The notes beneath the pieces are model-generated. The model did not search any database. It was not told the origin of the DNA and was given only the letters and a program-made list of their open reading frames with translations. Positions 43,161-52,549 of a stretch of 64,000 nt of DNA are shown here, in pieces. The translations under genes and the position numbers were made by a program. Source of the DNA: Dickeya lacustris (lineage in GTDB: Bacteria > Pseudomonadota > Gammaproteobacteria > Enterobacterales > Enterobacteriaceae); the NCBI RefSeq assembly GCF_029635795.1, contig NZ_CP114280.1, positions 868,001 to 932,000 of the forward strand. Reading direction: 5' to 3'. Each line of letters opens with the position of its first letter. Position 1 is the stretch's first letter.

Positions 43161-45998
43161 CTACTGTTGTTTTTTCTTTGATGTTGATGATGTATCTTCT
43201 TTTGGTGTTATAAAACATCCAGAAACAGGCAAACGGGAAATATATAAATAATTATCTTCCGAAGGTGTGTTACTTTTCTGAGTTATTTGCACATCGTTAA
43301 TTTCCTCAATAGAATATAAGTTGCCCAACAATCCAGTGGATAAAATCATCTGGTACAGTTTTTCTCTATCTTTTTTCCTGCCGCCTTTTATTTCCCATAA
43401 TGTGATTTTTTTATTTCCCAAACCTACCTGACAAAAAGAGGAGGGTTTCAAGTCAGGCAATAAGAAGGGTAAAATTAGCGGGCAGCGAATGATTGCGCTG
43501 GTTACTGGCAGGAAATCAGAGAATTTAAATTGATTACTTTTATTCTCTGTTTTTTTATTGTGCGAATTAATAAAGCCAATAACGCGATTTATATTATTGA
43601 TTAACTCTCTGGGAGAAATAGCCGTGTTTTTAGCAGAAGCGAATCGCTTTACCAATTTTTCAGGGATATCTGGATTGTAATTAACTTCTTCTATCAAAAA
43701 AGAATTTATTACCCCAAAAACAAATGATGAGAAAAGATGACCGAGAAGAATGTCTTCTTTTTTGCTTCCTTCTTCACCTTTATATGAAAATTTCTTGCCA
43801 GAAAAATCTTTTGATGCAGAAAGCAATGTATACTGAACTCTCTCCCAGATTTTCCCCATCAGTAAGGATGAACAACTTATTTCGCTAGTTTTTTTCCATT
43901 CTGTTATTTTATCATTCAGAATATCTATAAAAATATTTTCTGAATCTTGCGTATTATCATCATCCGTATCATCCGTATCATCCGTATCATCCGTATCATC
44001 CGCTTTATCCTTTGTCTCTTTGTCTCTATTTAGGAAAGCTGGATAACCGAATGTCTGTACTGAAATAAAACGCTCAACAGAATAATTACTATTTTTGTCC
44101 AGCAATCGAGCCATCACCGCCAGCAAGCTAAAGACAGAAATATAATCTCTTTTTTCTGCCCCTTCCTGAACGCTGCTGGCCGAGGCCAGAATAGTCACTG
44201 CCGCGACGACATCAATATAGTTATGGTTCACTTTCGCTAAATTTCTGGAAAGCCAATCTAACGAGCTTATCACGTCACCGTCTTCCCATCCCGTTAGGGC
44301 TTTGAATCTCTCTTTAATAAGATTATTTCTTCTTCTATTGACTCTTATCACTCCACCATGAATTTTTTTTGATATACTCCCATGTTCATGGAAAATTATC
44401 GGGTTACAATGCGCCGCCACCCCCGTCACGTTTTCACCACGGGTTAACCCAAGATACTCAACATACGCTCTTGGCAGATTACTAACCTCTTTTTCTTTTT
44501 CAGCCAAATAGTGCATATAGACATTGGCTGGCATTGCACTGGTGAACATAAAAGTCAACGCATTTGATAATGTATTTTCTTTTAAAAACCGGCTAACGAG
44601 CATTGTGAGATACATTTTCGCCGCGTTATAAGCGCCATCATCACTATCAGGTCGCAAATAAAAACCGGTTTCCAGATCGCCATGCCGATGGCACACATTA
44701 AATATTGCACAGGCAATTTTATTAAAATCTTTAACCCCTTCTTCCGATAGGTCATCATCGATCCCCTGATCAATAAACTCCCCCAAAAAAATACGCTTCA
44801 ATGCAGATATTATCGTTTCCGTTAACTTAGAGAGTTCATTCAATTCGCCATTCTGATTGACAGGCATCATTCTTAAAAACTGCACAACCGTTCTTATTGG
44901 CTGAGAAAGAATAAAATTCCGAAAATACTCTTGCTGATCTTTTTTTACCTTCAGCGAGAGGGAGATAATATCAAACAAAAAATCTGGCGACTGCCCATCC
45001 GTGTGTGGATCAGAACCTTCAATCCCCTTGTACTTTTTACCATTTCTTGAAAAAAATACGCGTCTCTGTTGGCTTTCAAATAATTTAATCAACAACTGCA
45101 AATCGATGCGTTGATGTGCAGGAAAAACTTTTAGCATATACTGCTGAGTTAAGTGAAGGATCAAATCCCTAGATTCTTTTTCATCACTTTCTTTTTCATC
45201 ACCCGACTGTAACTCAATCTTTTTTTGATTTTTGACAATGTAATTGTACAGTTTTAAATCCCCTGAAATCAGCACCACCACTCTGGGGTGGTTCAAATAG
45301 CGGCGGATAGTTTCCAGAACCTCATAAGCTTTTTGCGTATGGGTATCAACATCATCAATAGCGATAATAAATAATTCTTTATTTAACACCTCGGCAATTT
45401 CATTAATAAAGCGATGTAATCGTTCTTCCAAATACTGTCCACTTTTGGCACTTTTCAACGCCTGACTTAAGAACCAGCCATCATCATGCTTATCATGGTT
45501 TTCTTTATGGTGACTGGCAAGTTTCAGCCCTTCCGCCATCTCTTCAAGGCATTTATTCAGTCGCTGATTTTTCTCTTCATCCACACAATACTTAAGCTTG
45601 CTGTCATAGAGTTGTTTAAATTTCACGACAATATCAATCAGGATATTTTGATGTGTCTCAATTAACGTTGGGTCTATAAAAGCCAGAGGGAAAACACCAT
45701 TCTTTTCCTCAGAATAGCAATTCAACATTGCTCTTATGAATGTAGTTTTACCAGTGCCTCGCTGGCCATTAATAAAAATGGTATTATTTTTACGAATTAT
45801 TTCGCCTGGAAAACCATCACTATTCGGCTGACATGACTTTTCTTTATTATATTCTTTCACATCTTCAACAAAACCCTTCATCAAATCATCTAACTGCCCT
45901 TTCGCTGCATATTGCAGCATGGAGCTTACCTCATACTTATTTAAATCAAATACATTATCGAGATCAATAATAACCTCACTAATACTTTCATTACTCAT
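43161..45998 (-). CDS. rdrA: RADAR ATPase RdrA
   Basis: A 945-residue cytosolic protein with a STAND/AAA-like P-loop module: Walker A GQRGTGKT at about 78-85, Walker B LFIIAIDDVDTH at about 209-220, and a sensor-like VVVLISGD at about 240-247. The long C-terminal region has no recognised domain. Size, ATPase motifs and pairing with an RdrB-type deaminase identify RdrA, the ring ATPase that docks on RdrB and is needed for phage defence. ATG 45998 has GGAG 5 nt upstream; the GTG two codons earlier overlaps it. An acidic DDT repeat (about residues 666-680) is encoded by a 9-bp microsatellite. The gene is far more AT-rich than its neighbours, a sign of transfer. Confidence 0.9.
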   Translation of the reverse strand: MSNESISEVIIDLDNVFDLNKYEVSSMLQYAAKGQLDDLMKGFVEDVKEYNKEKSCQPNSDGFPGEIIRKNNTIFINGQRGTGKTTFIRAMLNCYSEEKNGVFPLAFIDPTLIETHQNILIDIVVKFKQLYDSKLKYCVDEEKNQRLNKCLEEMAEGLKLASHHKENHDKHDDGWFLSQALKSAKSGQYLEERLHRFINEIAEVLNKELFIIAIDDVDTHTQKAYEVLETIRRYLNHPRVVVLISGDLKLYNYIVKNQKKIELQSGDEKESDEKESRDLILHLTQQYMLKVFPAHQRIDLQLLIKLFESQQRRVFFSRNGKKYKGIEGSDPHTDGQSPDFLFDIISLSLKVKKDQQEYFRNFILSQPIRTVVQFLRMMPVNQNGELNELSKLTETIISALKRIFLGEFIDQGIDDDLSEEGVKDFNKIACAIFNVCHRHGDLETGFYLRPDSDDGAYNAAKMYLTMLVSRFLKENTLSNALTFMFTSAMPANVYMHYLAEKEKEVSNLPRAYVEYLGLTRGENVTGVAAHCNPIIFHEHGSISKKIHGGVIRVNRRRNNLIKERFKALTGWEDGDVISSLDWLSRNLAKVNHNYIDVVAAVTILASASSVQEGAEKRDYISVFSLLAVMARLLDKNSNYSVERFISVQTFGYPAFLNRDKETKDKADDTDDTDDTDDTDDDNTQDSENIFIDILNDKITEWKKTSEISCSSLLMGKIWERVQYTLLSASKDFSGKKFSYKGEEGSKKEDILLGHLFSSFVFGVINSFLIEEVNYNPDIPEKLVKRFASAKNTAISPRELINNINRVIGFINSHNKKTENKSNQFKFSDFLPVTSAIIRCPLILPFLLPDLKPSSFCQVGLGNKKITLWEIKGGRKKDREKLYQMILSTGLLGNLYSIEEINDVQITQKSNTPSEDNYLYISRLPVSGCFITPKEDTSSTSKKKQQ
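43959..44003. repeat. 9-bp microsatellite inside rdrA
   Basis: ATCATCCGT occurs four times without change (43959-43994), with a fifth unit differing at its last base (43995-44003). On the coding strand it encodes repeated Asp-Asp-Thr. Copy changes would keep the reading frame. Confidence 0.95.
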
Positions 45999-46063
45999 AA
46001 ACACTCCATGCCATTAAATTATATTGAAATAACAAAGCAGATAATCTTATTTTACGGTCGCAG

Positions 46064-46091
46064 TTATTACACTCAGATAATTGAATGTCAA
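46064..46091 (-). promoter_or_regulatory. Promoter of the rdrAB operon
   Basis: On the minus strand a consensus TTGACA (complement of 46086-46091), a 16-bp spacer and TAATAA (complement of 46064-46069), about 65 bp upstream of the rdrA ATG. It lies downstream of the pepN terminator, so rdrAB is an independent transcription unit. Confidence 0.75.
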
Positions 46092-46154
46092 TAAAAGCAG
46101 GATAGGTGGCAGGCGATATAACTAACCGAATGGCTATAATGTGATGGAATTAAA

Positions 46155-46176
46155 AAAGCCGGGAATTTCCCGGCTT
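46155..46176 (-). terminator. pepN terminator
   Basis: AAAGCCGGGAA pairs with TTCCCGGCTTT as an almost loopless palindrome; on the minus strand a run of Ts follows. It lies 43 bp past the pepN stop and insulates rdrAB from pepN read-through. Confidence 0.85.
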
Positions 46177-46218
46177 TGAGGGTAAGCGAATAAATAACCC
46201 ATCCTTGATGTTTGAACC

Positions 46219-48834
46219 TTACGCATCCAGCGCTTTCGTGATTTTCTCGAACAGATCGCCGGAGAGGTTTTCCAGCCCTTTGAGGGTTTCCAGCGCCTGG
46301 CGCATCAGCGCCTGACGCGCTGAATCGTAACGCTTAAGGCGGATTAACGGTTCGATCAGGCGCGAGGCCACCTGCGGGTTGCGGGTGTTCAGTTCGGTCA
46401 GCATGTCGGTGAGAAACTGATAGCCGCTGCCGTCTTTGGCGTGAAAGGCGGATGGATTACCGGCACAGAAGCCGCCGACCAGCGAGCGCACCCGGTTGGG
46501 GTTGCCAAGGCTAAATGAGCGGTGGTTAAGCAAGTCGCGTACCCGCGCCTGCACGTCGGCGGCCGGGCTGCTGGCTTGCAACATAAACCATTTGTCCATC
46601 ACCAGACCATCCTGATGCCAGCGCTCGTCAAAATCCGCCAGCAGCGTATCGGCACAAGGCAACTGCGCGGCCACGGCCGCACTCATTGCCGCCAGCGAAT
46701 CCGTCATGTTATCCGCACTCTGGAACTGCGCCATGACCGACTTATCCGCCTCGGCGCGATCGGCAAAGGCCAGATAGCTGAGGCAGAGATTACGCAGCGC
46801 GCGTTTGCCCATATCGTGTTGGTCAACGCGGTATTGCGCGAGCTTATTGGCGCGATACACCGCCAGCAGTTCATCCGCCATCTCATCGGCCAGCGTTTGC
46901 ACCAGCATCTGGCGCACAGCGGCTATCGCATCCGGGTCAATCACCTCAAACAGCTCGGCCATTTCGTTTTCGCTCGGCAACGACAAGATTTGTGCTGCCA
47001 GCATCGGGTCAAGCGTTTCATCCAGCAACACGCCCCGGAACGCATCGACCACATGCAGCGGCAGCGACAGCGGCTGTTGTTGCTGGTGGCACGCCACATT
47101 CAGGCGAATATAGTTGCCGAGCAGACTTTGTGCCGCATCCCAGCGCGAGAAGGCATTGCTGGCATGGCGCATCAGGAAGGTGAGCTGTTCATCGCGCCAC
47201 GGGTAATTGAGTTTTACCGGTGCCGAAAACTCACGCAGCAGTGACGGCACCGGCTGGCAAGGTACATCGTCAAACACGAAGGTTTGCTCCGCTGCGGTGA
47301 CATTGAGCACCGCCCCCAGCGCCTGCCCCTTCTGGCGCAGCGCAATCACCCGGCCTTCGGTATCATACAACTCAACATCCAGCGGAATATGCAGCGGCAG
47401 CTTGTCTTGCTTATCCGCGCCAACCGGCGTCATCTGGCTGACATGCAAGCGGTACTGGCGGGTCGCTGCGTCATACTCGTCGCTCACGGTCACAACCGGC
47501 GTACCCGACTGGCTGTACCAGCGGCGGAACTGCGATAAATCGACGCTTGAGGCGTCTTCCATCGCCTGCACGAAGTCATCACAGGTGGCGGCGCTGCCGT
47601 CATGGCGGTCAAAATAGAGCCGCATCCCCGCCTGGAATTTTTCTTCGCCCAGCAAGGTGTGCATCATACGGATCACTTCCGAGCCTTTTTCATACACCGT
47701 CAGGGTGTAGAAGTTATTCATCTCGATGACTTTGTCCGGGCGAATGGGGTGCGACATCGGGCTGGCGTCTTCGGCGAACTGCGCGCCGCGCATCACCCGC
47801 ACGTTATCAATGCGATTCGCCGGGCGGGAACCGACGTCGGAGCTGAACTCCTGATCGCGAAATACCGTCAGCCCCTCTTTGAGGCTCAACTGGAACCAGT
47901 CGCGGCAAGTGACGCGGTTGCCGGTCCAGTTATGGAAATATTCGTGGGCGATGACCGCTTCGATACCGAGATAGTCTTTATCGGTGGCGGTTTCGGCTTT
48001 CGCCAGCACATACTTGGAGTTGAAAATGTTCAACCCTTTGTTTTCCATTGCCCCCATGTTGAAGAAGTCCACCGCCACAATCATATAGATGTCGAGGTCG
48101 TACTCCAGGCCAAAACGGGTTTCATCCCATTTCATGGCGTTTTTCAACGAGGTCATGGCCCAGTCAGCGCGATCGAGATTGCCGCAATCGACAAACAGTT
48201 CCAGCGCCACATCACGGCCTGAACGGGTGACAAAAGTATCGCGCAGCACATCAAAATTACCGGCCACCAACGCAAACAGATAACAGGGTTTCGGGAACGG
48301 ATCTTGCCATTCGACCCAGTGGCGGCCATCATCCAGCTCGCCTTGCGCCACGCGGTTGCCGTTAGAGAGCAGATACGGGTAGCGGGCTTTCTGTGCCGTA
48401 ATGCGGGTGGTAAAACGCGCCAGCACATCCGGCCTATCCAGATAATAGGTGATATGACGGAAGCCTTCTGCTTCACACTGGGTACACAACGCCTCGCCAG
48501 ACTGATAGAGCCCTTCCAGCGCGCTGTTCGCCGCCGGGTTTATCTGTGTTTCAATACGTAGCGTGAACGCCTCCGGCACGCCAGAGAGCTCAAGCGCCCC
48601 GGCGATTTCTCGATAATCGGCCCACGCCTGACCATCGACCTGCACACTCACCAGCGTCAACCCTTCGCCATCAAGCCGTAATGTCGCGCCTTTTTCTCCC
48701 TGCAACACCACCTGACTGGTCGCCACCACATGGGTGTGCTCTGCATCAAGCGTAAAATCCAGTGCGATGTCGGTGATGGTGTAATCCGGCGCGCGGTAGT
48801 CGTGCCGATATTTTACTTGTGGTTGTTGACTCAT
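46219..48834 (-). CDS. pepN: Aminopeptidase N (M1 family)
   Basis: An 871-residue zinc metallopeptidase (E. coli 870). The exopeptidase motif GAMENKG precedes the zinc site HEYFHNW with the second Glu in the following KEGLTVFRDQEF stretch (HExxH-x18-E), all near residues 260-325. It starts MSQQPQVKYRHDYRAPDYTI. It degrades peptides released by ATP-dependent proteases. Divergent from pncB; in E. coli ssuB is its direct downstream neighbour, but here rdrAB intervenes. Confidence 0.98.
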   Translation of the reverse strand: MSQQPQVKYRHDYRAPDYTITDIALDFTLDAEHTHVVATSQVVLQGEKGATLRLDGEGLTLVSVQVDGQAWADYREIAGALELSGVPEAFTLRIETQINPAANSALEGLYQSGEALCTQCEAEGFRHITYYLDRPDVLARFTTRITAQKARYPYLLSNGNRVAQGELDDGRHWVEWQDPFPKPCYLFALVAGNFDVLRDTFVTRSGRDVALELFVDCGNLDRADWAMTSLKNAMKWDETRFGLEYDLDIYMIVAVDFFNMGAMENKGLNIFNSKYVLAKAETATDKDYLGIEAVIAHEYFHNWTGNRVTCRDWFQLSLKEGLTVFRDQEFSSDVGSRPANRIDNVRVMRGAQFAEDASPMSHPIRPDKVIEMNNFYTLTVYEKGSEVIRMMHTLLGEEKFQAGMRLYFDRHDGSAATCDDFVQAMEDASSVDLSQFRRWYSQSGTPVVTVSDEYDAATRQYRLHVSQMTPVGADKQDKLPLHIPLDVELYDTEGRVIALRQKGQALGAVLNVTAAEQTFVFDDVPCQPVPSLLREFSAPVKLNYPWRDEQLTFLMRHASNAFSRWDAAQSLLGNYIRLNVACHQQQQPLSLPLHVVDAFRGVLLDETLDPMLAAQILSLPSENEMAELFEVIDPDAIAAVRQMLVQTLADEMADELLAVYRANKLAQYRVDQHDMGKRALRNLCLSYLAFADRAEADKSVMAQFQSADNMTDSLAAMSAAVAAQLPCADTLLADFDERWHQDGLVMDKWFMLQASSPAADVQARVRDLLNHRSFSLGNPNRVRSLVGGFCAGNPSAFHAKDGSGYQFLTDMLTELNTRNPQVASRLIEPLIRLKRYDSARQALMRQALETLKGLENLSGDLFEKITKALDA

Positions 48835-49005
48835 AACTGATTACCTTATGACTGAATGAGAGATGGCGCGACGCCCCGTGCGGGTAGTCCTTCTTCTCTG
48901 TGAGGCTATATATAAAGAAAGAACCACATCAACCCTGCCGCACAAGCCCAACCGTGTTTATCAGGTTTTGCGCCATCCTGATGTATTCGCCCGGCAAACA
49001 AGAAC

Positions 49006-49029
49006 AAACAGCGGCGCGCGCCGCTGTTT
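49006..49029. terminator. Perfect 24-bp palindrome, terminator-like
   Basis: AAACAGCGGC (49006-49015), centre GCGC, GCCGCTGTTT (49020-49029), followed by TTCCC on the plus strand and TTGTTC on the minus. It resembles a bidirectional terminator but lies between two divergent genes, so it may end an unannotated transcript. Confidence 0.65.
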
Positions 49030-49384
49030 TCCCATCGCCTCTGTGCAGGCTGTCTTGTCTGTTTTTACGCTGTTCCGTTATGCAACAGGCTGTTAGGTCT
49101 ATTAAAGGGGAGAGAGTGGCGGAATGCAAACTTTCTGCATCTGTTCTGCTCGTCTTCTCGCCAGCATGCGGCTTATCGTGCGGACGCGGCTTTTTTGTTT
49201 AGTATAAAAAACATTATGATTCAATCACTCCTGTTAAATTCAGCGTAAAAACAGATACTTTTTTGTCACAATCGCACAATTGAATCTCGCCTTCATGCGC
49301 CCAATATGATGTGATAAGCGCCATTAAATCGACAGAAGGTTGACACCGCAGCGCCACGGCTACGTCGCGCCACTGTCAACTGCA

Positions 49385-49428
49385 TTAAACAAGATTGCCT
49401 TGAGCAAGGCAGCCTTAAACAAAATTGC
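49385..49428 (+). repeat. Direct repeat in the pncB leader
   Basis: TTAAACAAGATTGC (49385-49398) and TTAAACAAAATTGC (49415-49428), one mismatch, 30 bp apart, flank the stem GCCTT-GAGC-AAGGC. This lies within 70 bp of the pncB start; a regulator or mRNA structure is possible. It does not fit the NadR dyad. Confidence 0.6.
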
Positions 49429-49454
49429 ATGAAACGAGGATGCGGGAACGCATT

Positions 49455-50660
49455 ATGACTTTACACACCTCCCCGATACTGACCTCATTGCTGGATACCG
49501 ATGCTTATAAATTGCACATGCAGCAAGCGGTATATCATCATTATCGTGATGTTCATGTTGCAGCGGAATTTCGCTGCCGTGGCGATGAGTTACTGGGGGT
49601 CTATGCCGATGAAATTCGTGCTCAAATAGACGCCATGAGTCAGTTATCGCTGCGTGATGACGAATATGCTTATCTCGCATCGTTGCCGTTCTTTCAACCT
49701 GACTACCTCAACTGGCTGAAAACGTTCCGTTTTAACCCGGCCCACATTCAGGTCAGTCAACACCAGGGCAAGCTGGACATCCGCATCACCGGCCCATGGC
49801 ACGAAGTGATTTTATGGGAAGTGCCGTTGCTGGCGGTGATCAGTGAAGTGGTACATCAGGCGCGCCACCCCGGAAATTATCGCGATGCCGCCCTCGCGCA
49901 ATTGCACCATACTCTGAGCGAATTTCGCACCCTCAGCCAGGATGTGGATTTACGTGACTTCCGCCTGATGGATTTCGGCACTCGCCGCCGCTTCTCGCGC
50001 AGCGTACACCACGACATTGTGCGCACGCTCAACGATCACTTTCCCTGGCTTATCGGCACCAGCAACTATTTTCTGGCGCATCAATTCGCATTGACGCCCG
50101 TCGGCACACAGGCCCATGAGTGGTTCCAGGCCCATCAACAAATCAGCCCGACACTGGCCAACAGCCAGCGCGCCGCGCTGGATGCCTGGCTGCGCGAATA
50201 CCCGCATCAACTGGGTATCGCACTGACGGATTGCATCACCATGGATGCTTTCCTGCGTGACTTTGACAAACGTTTCGCCGAGCGTTACCAAGGTTTACGC
50301 CATGACTCAGGCGACCCTATCGAATGGGGTGAAAAAGCCATCGCCCATTACCGGGCTTTAGGCATAGACCCGATGAGCAAAACGCTTGTGTTCTCCGATA
50401 ACCTCAATCTGGCAAAAGCGTTACACCTCTACCGCCACTTCCAGCAGCGCATTCCGGTTGTATTTGGTATCGGCACGCGCCTGACCTGTGACATCCCCGG
50501 CGTTAAACCGCTTAATATCGTCATCAAATTAGTGGAATGCAACGGCAAACCGGTGGCGAAATTATCAGACAGCCCCGGAAAAACCATCTGCCAGGATCAG
50601 GCCTTCGTCAGCGAGCTGCGTAAAGCCTTCGATTTACCGCGCATTAAAAAAGCGTCCTGA
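49455..50660 (+). CDS. pncB: Nicotinate phosphoribosyltransferase
   Basis: A 401-residue NAD-salvage enzyme (E. coli 400) forming nicotinate mononucleotide from nicotinate and PRPP with ATP. It starts [20 protein letters not shown] at ATG 49455, matching the family. [12 protein letters not shown] carries the region with the phosphorylatable His environment; [40 protein letters not shown] and [20 protein letters not shown] are diagnostic. Upstream asnS order matches E. coli. Confidence 0.97.
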   Translation: MTLHTSPILTSLLDTDAYKLHMQQAVYHHYRDVHVAAEFRCRGDELLGVYADEIRAQIDAMSQLSLRDDEYAYLASLPFFQPDYLNWLKTFRFNPAHIQVSQHQGKLDIRITGPWHEVILWEVPLLAVISEVVHQARHPGNYRDAALAQLHHTLSEFRTLSQDVDLRDFRLMDFGTRRRFSRSVHHDIVRTLNDHFPWLIGTSNYFLAHQFALTPVGTQAHEWFQAHQQISPTLANSQRAALDAWLREYPHQLGIALTDCITMDAFLRDFDKRFAERYQGLRHDSGDPIEWGEKAIAHYRALGIDPMSKTLVFSDNLNLAKALHLYRHFQQRIPVVFGIGTRLTCDIPGVKPLNIVIKLVECNGKPVAKLSDSPGKTICQDQAFVSELRKAFDLPRIKKAS

Positions 50661-50844
50661 CGCACATTACGCTGCCTACTCTTTAATCCGCCAACACCGC
50701 GATCGCACAAAACTTGGTGCGTTGCGGTGATTTCCACTTGTGTCCTGCAAGACGGCAAGTAACATAAACCGACGTCCCACGACGGGACTGAACATATTGA
50801 TAATATTTCACCCACATTGACCAATAACCAATAGAGAGAATGTT

Positions 50845-52245
50845 ATGAGCGTAGTGCCTGTAGTCGATGTACTGCAAGGCCGTGTCGCCGTTGACAGTGA
50901 CGTCACCGTGCGCGGCTGGGTACGTACCCGGAGAGACTCTAAAGCCGGTATTTCCTTTATCGCCGTCTATGACGGTTCCTGCTTTGATTCGCTACAGGCC
51001 GTCGTGAATAATAATCTGGACAATTACCAGAGCGACGTACTGCGCCTGACCACCGGTTGCTCCGTCGAAGTCACCGGTAAAGTGGTGGAATCTCCCGGTG
51101 AAGGCCAAAGCTTTGAGATTCAGGCCACCGCGCTGACGGTCGTCGGTTGGGTAGAAGACCCGGATACCTACCCGATGGCGGCAAAACGCCACAGCATCGA
51201 GTATCTGCGTGAAGTGGCGCACCTGCGCCCGCGCACTAACCTGATTGGCGCTGTCGCGCGCGTGCGTCACACGCTGGCGCAGGCTATTCATCGCTTCTTC
51301 CATCAGAACGGCTTTTATTGGGTTTCCACCCCGCTGATTACCGCATCAGACACCGAAGGTGCCGGTGAAATGTTCCGCGTCTCCACGCTGGATTTGGAAA
51401 ACCTGCCGCGTAACGAGCAAGGCCGGGTGGATTTCAGCGAAGACTTCTTCGGTAAAGAGGCGTTTCTGACCGTCTCTGGCCAGTTGAACGGCGAAACTTA
51501 CGCCTGCGCGCTGTCTAAAATCTACACCTTCGGGCCGACCTTCCGGGCGGAAAACTCCAATACCAGCCGCCACCTGGCTGAATTCTGGATGATTGAGCCG
51601 GAAGTGGCGTTCGCCACCCTGGACGATATCGCTTCGCTGGCGGAAAACTTACTGAAGTTCGTGTTTCAGGCGGTGCTGGAAGAGCGCGCTGACGACATGA
51701 AATTCTTCGCCGAGCGAGTCGATAAAGACGCCGTTAGCCGCCTGGAGCGCTTTGTCAGTTCCGATTTCGCACAGGTGGATTACACCGATGCGATAACCAT
51801 TCTGGAAAACTGCGGGCAGACGTTTGAGAACCCGGTTTCCTGGGGCATCGACCTCTCATCCGAGCACGAACGCTATTTGGCGGAAAAACACTTCCAGGCA
51901 CCGGTGGTGGTGAAAAACTACCCGAAAGATATCAAGGCGTTTTATATGCGCATGAATCAGGATGGGAAAACCGTGGCGGCCATGGATGTGCTGGCCCCCG
52001 GCATCGGCGAAATTATCGGTGGCTCGCAGCGTGAAGAGCGTCTGGAGCAGTTGGACGCCCGTCTGGAAGAAATGGGGCTCAGTAAAGAAGATTACTGGTG
52101 GTATCGCGATCTGCGTCGCTACGGCACCATTCCTCATTCAGGCTTCGGTCTCGGCTTTGAACGCCTGATTGCTTATGTAACCGGTGTACAAAACGTGCGC
52201 GATGTGATCCCGTTCCCGCGTACACCGCGCAATGCAAGTTTCTAA
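50845..52245 (+). CDS. asnS: Asparaginyl-tRNA synthetase
   Basis: A 466-residue class IIb synthetase, the same length as in E. coli. An N-terminal OB-fold anticodon-binding domain (about 1-115, [20 protein letters not shown]) precedes the catalytic domain with motif 2 [20 protein letters not shown] and motif 3 [18 protein letters not shown] 50845 follows an AGAGAGAATG context. It ends in a strong terminator before ompF, as in E. coli. Confidence 0.98.
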   Translation: MSVVPVVDVLQGRVAVDSDVTVRGWVRTRRDSKAGISFIAVYDGSCFDSLQAVVNNNLDNYQSDVLRLTTGCSVEVTGKVVESPGEGQSFEIQATALTVVGWVEDPDTYPMAAKRHSIEYLREVAHLRPRTNLIGAVARVRHTLAQAIHRFFHQNGFYWVSTPLITASDTEGAGEMFRVSTLDLENLPRNEQGRVDFSEDFFGKEAFLTVSGQLNGETYACALSKIYTFGPTFRAENSNTSRHLAEFWMIEPEVAFATLDDIASLAENLLKFVFQAVLEERADDMKFFAERVDKDAVSRLERFVSSDFAQVDYTDAITILENCGQTFENPVSWGIDLSSEHERYLAEKHFQAPVVVKNYPKDIKAFYMRMNQDGKTVAAMDVLAPGIGEIIGGSQREERLEQLDARLEEMGLSKEDYWWYRDLRRYGTIPHSGFGLGFERLIAYVTGVQNVRDVIPFPRTPRNASF

Positions 52246-52284
52246 GCTAAAAATTACATAAGAAAAACAAATATCTGCATCAAT

Positions 52285-52307
52285 AAGGGCACCTTCAGGG
52301 TGCCCTT
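52285..52307 (+). terminator. asnS terminator
   Basis: AAGGGCACC (52285-52293), loop TTCAG, GGTGCCCTT (52299-52307), then ATTTTTTTATTTT. Confidence 0.93.
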
Positions 52308-52412
52308 ATTTTTTTATTTTAGAGATTGCTCACAAAGTTCCGTTATATTTACAAATTGTAATACAAATTTTCTATTGGTTACTCGATTTCGAAATTAGTA
52401 TCATTTAAACGG

Positions 52413-52418
52413 TAGATA
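52413..52418 (+). promoter_or_regulatory. ompF promoter -10 region and OmpR-controlled upstream DNA
   Basis: TAGATA aligns with TAGCGA of the E. coli ompF promoter, and the downstream TGAATGGAACACTGCGTGCA aligns with the E. coli ompF leader. The AT-rich DNA at 52330-52410 is where OmpR boxes are expected; I did not resolve individual sites. Confidence 0.6.
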
Positions 52419-52527
52419 AACACGCAACTGAATGGAACACTGCGTGCAGACACAGGAAGACAACTGTATCGACAATAAAGTTCCCAACGGGTTTTTGAAT
52501 TGTGATGCAGGTGTCTTATATAACACC

Positions 52528-52549
52528 AATGAGGGTAATAATGATGAAG
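52528..52549 (+). promoter_or_regulatory. MicF-type sRNA target at the ompF start
   Basis: AATGAGGGTAATA followed by ATGATGAAG is almost identical to the E. coli ompF translation-initiation region that pairs with MicF sRNA. The micF gene itself is not in this window. Confidence 0.6.

Larger units (their letters stand above)
48835..49454. other. pepN-pncB divergent intergenic region (620 bp)
   Basis: No protein gene is supported. A TATATATAAA stretch (48907-48916), a perfect 24-bp palindrome with T-tail (49006-49029) and a direct repeat near pncB (49385-49428) are the recognisable elements. A T-run at about 49190-49196 lacks a convincing stem. Confidence 0.6.

Noticed and set aside
49100..49200. 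A small RNA ending at the T-run near 49190
   Set aside because: I could not form a convincing terminator stem directly before the Ts.
49380..49454. NadR operator upstream of pncB
   Set aside because: The TTAAACA copies are direct repeats; the required TGTTTA-N6-TAAACA dyad is absent.
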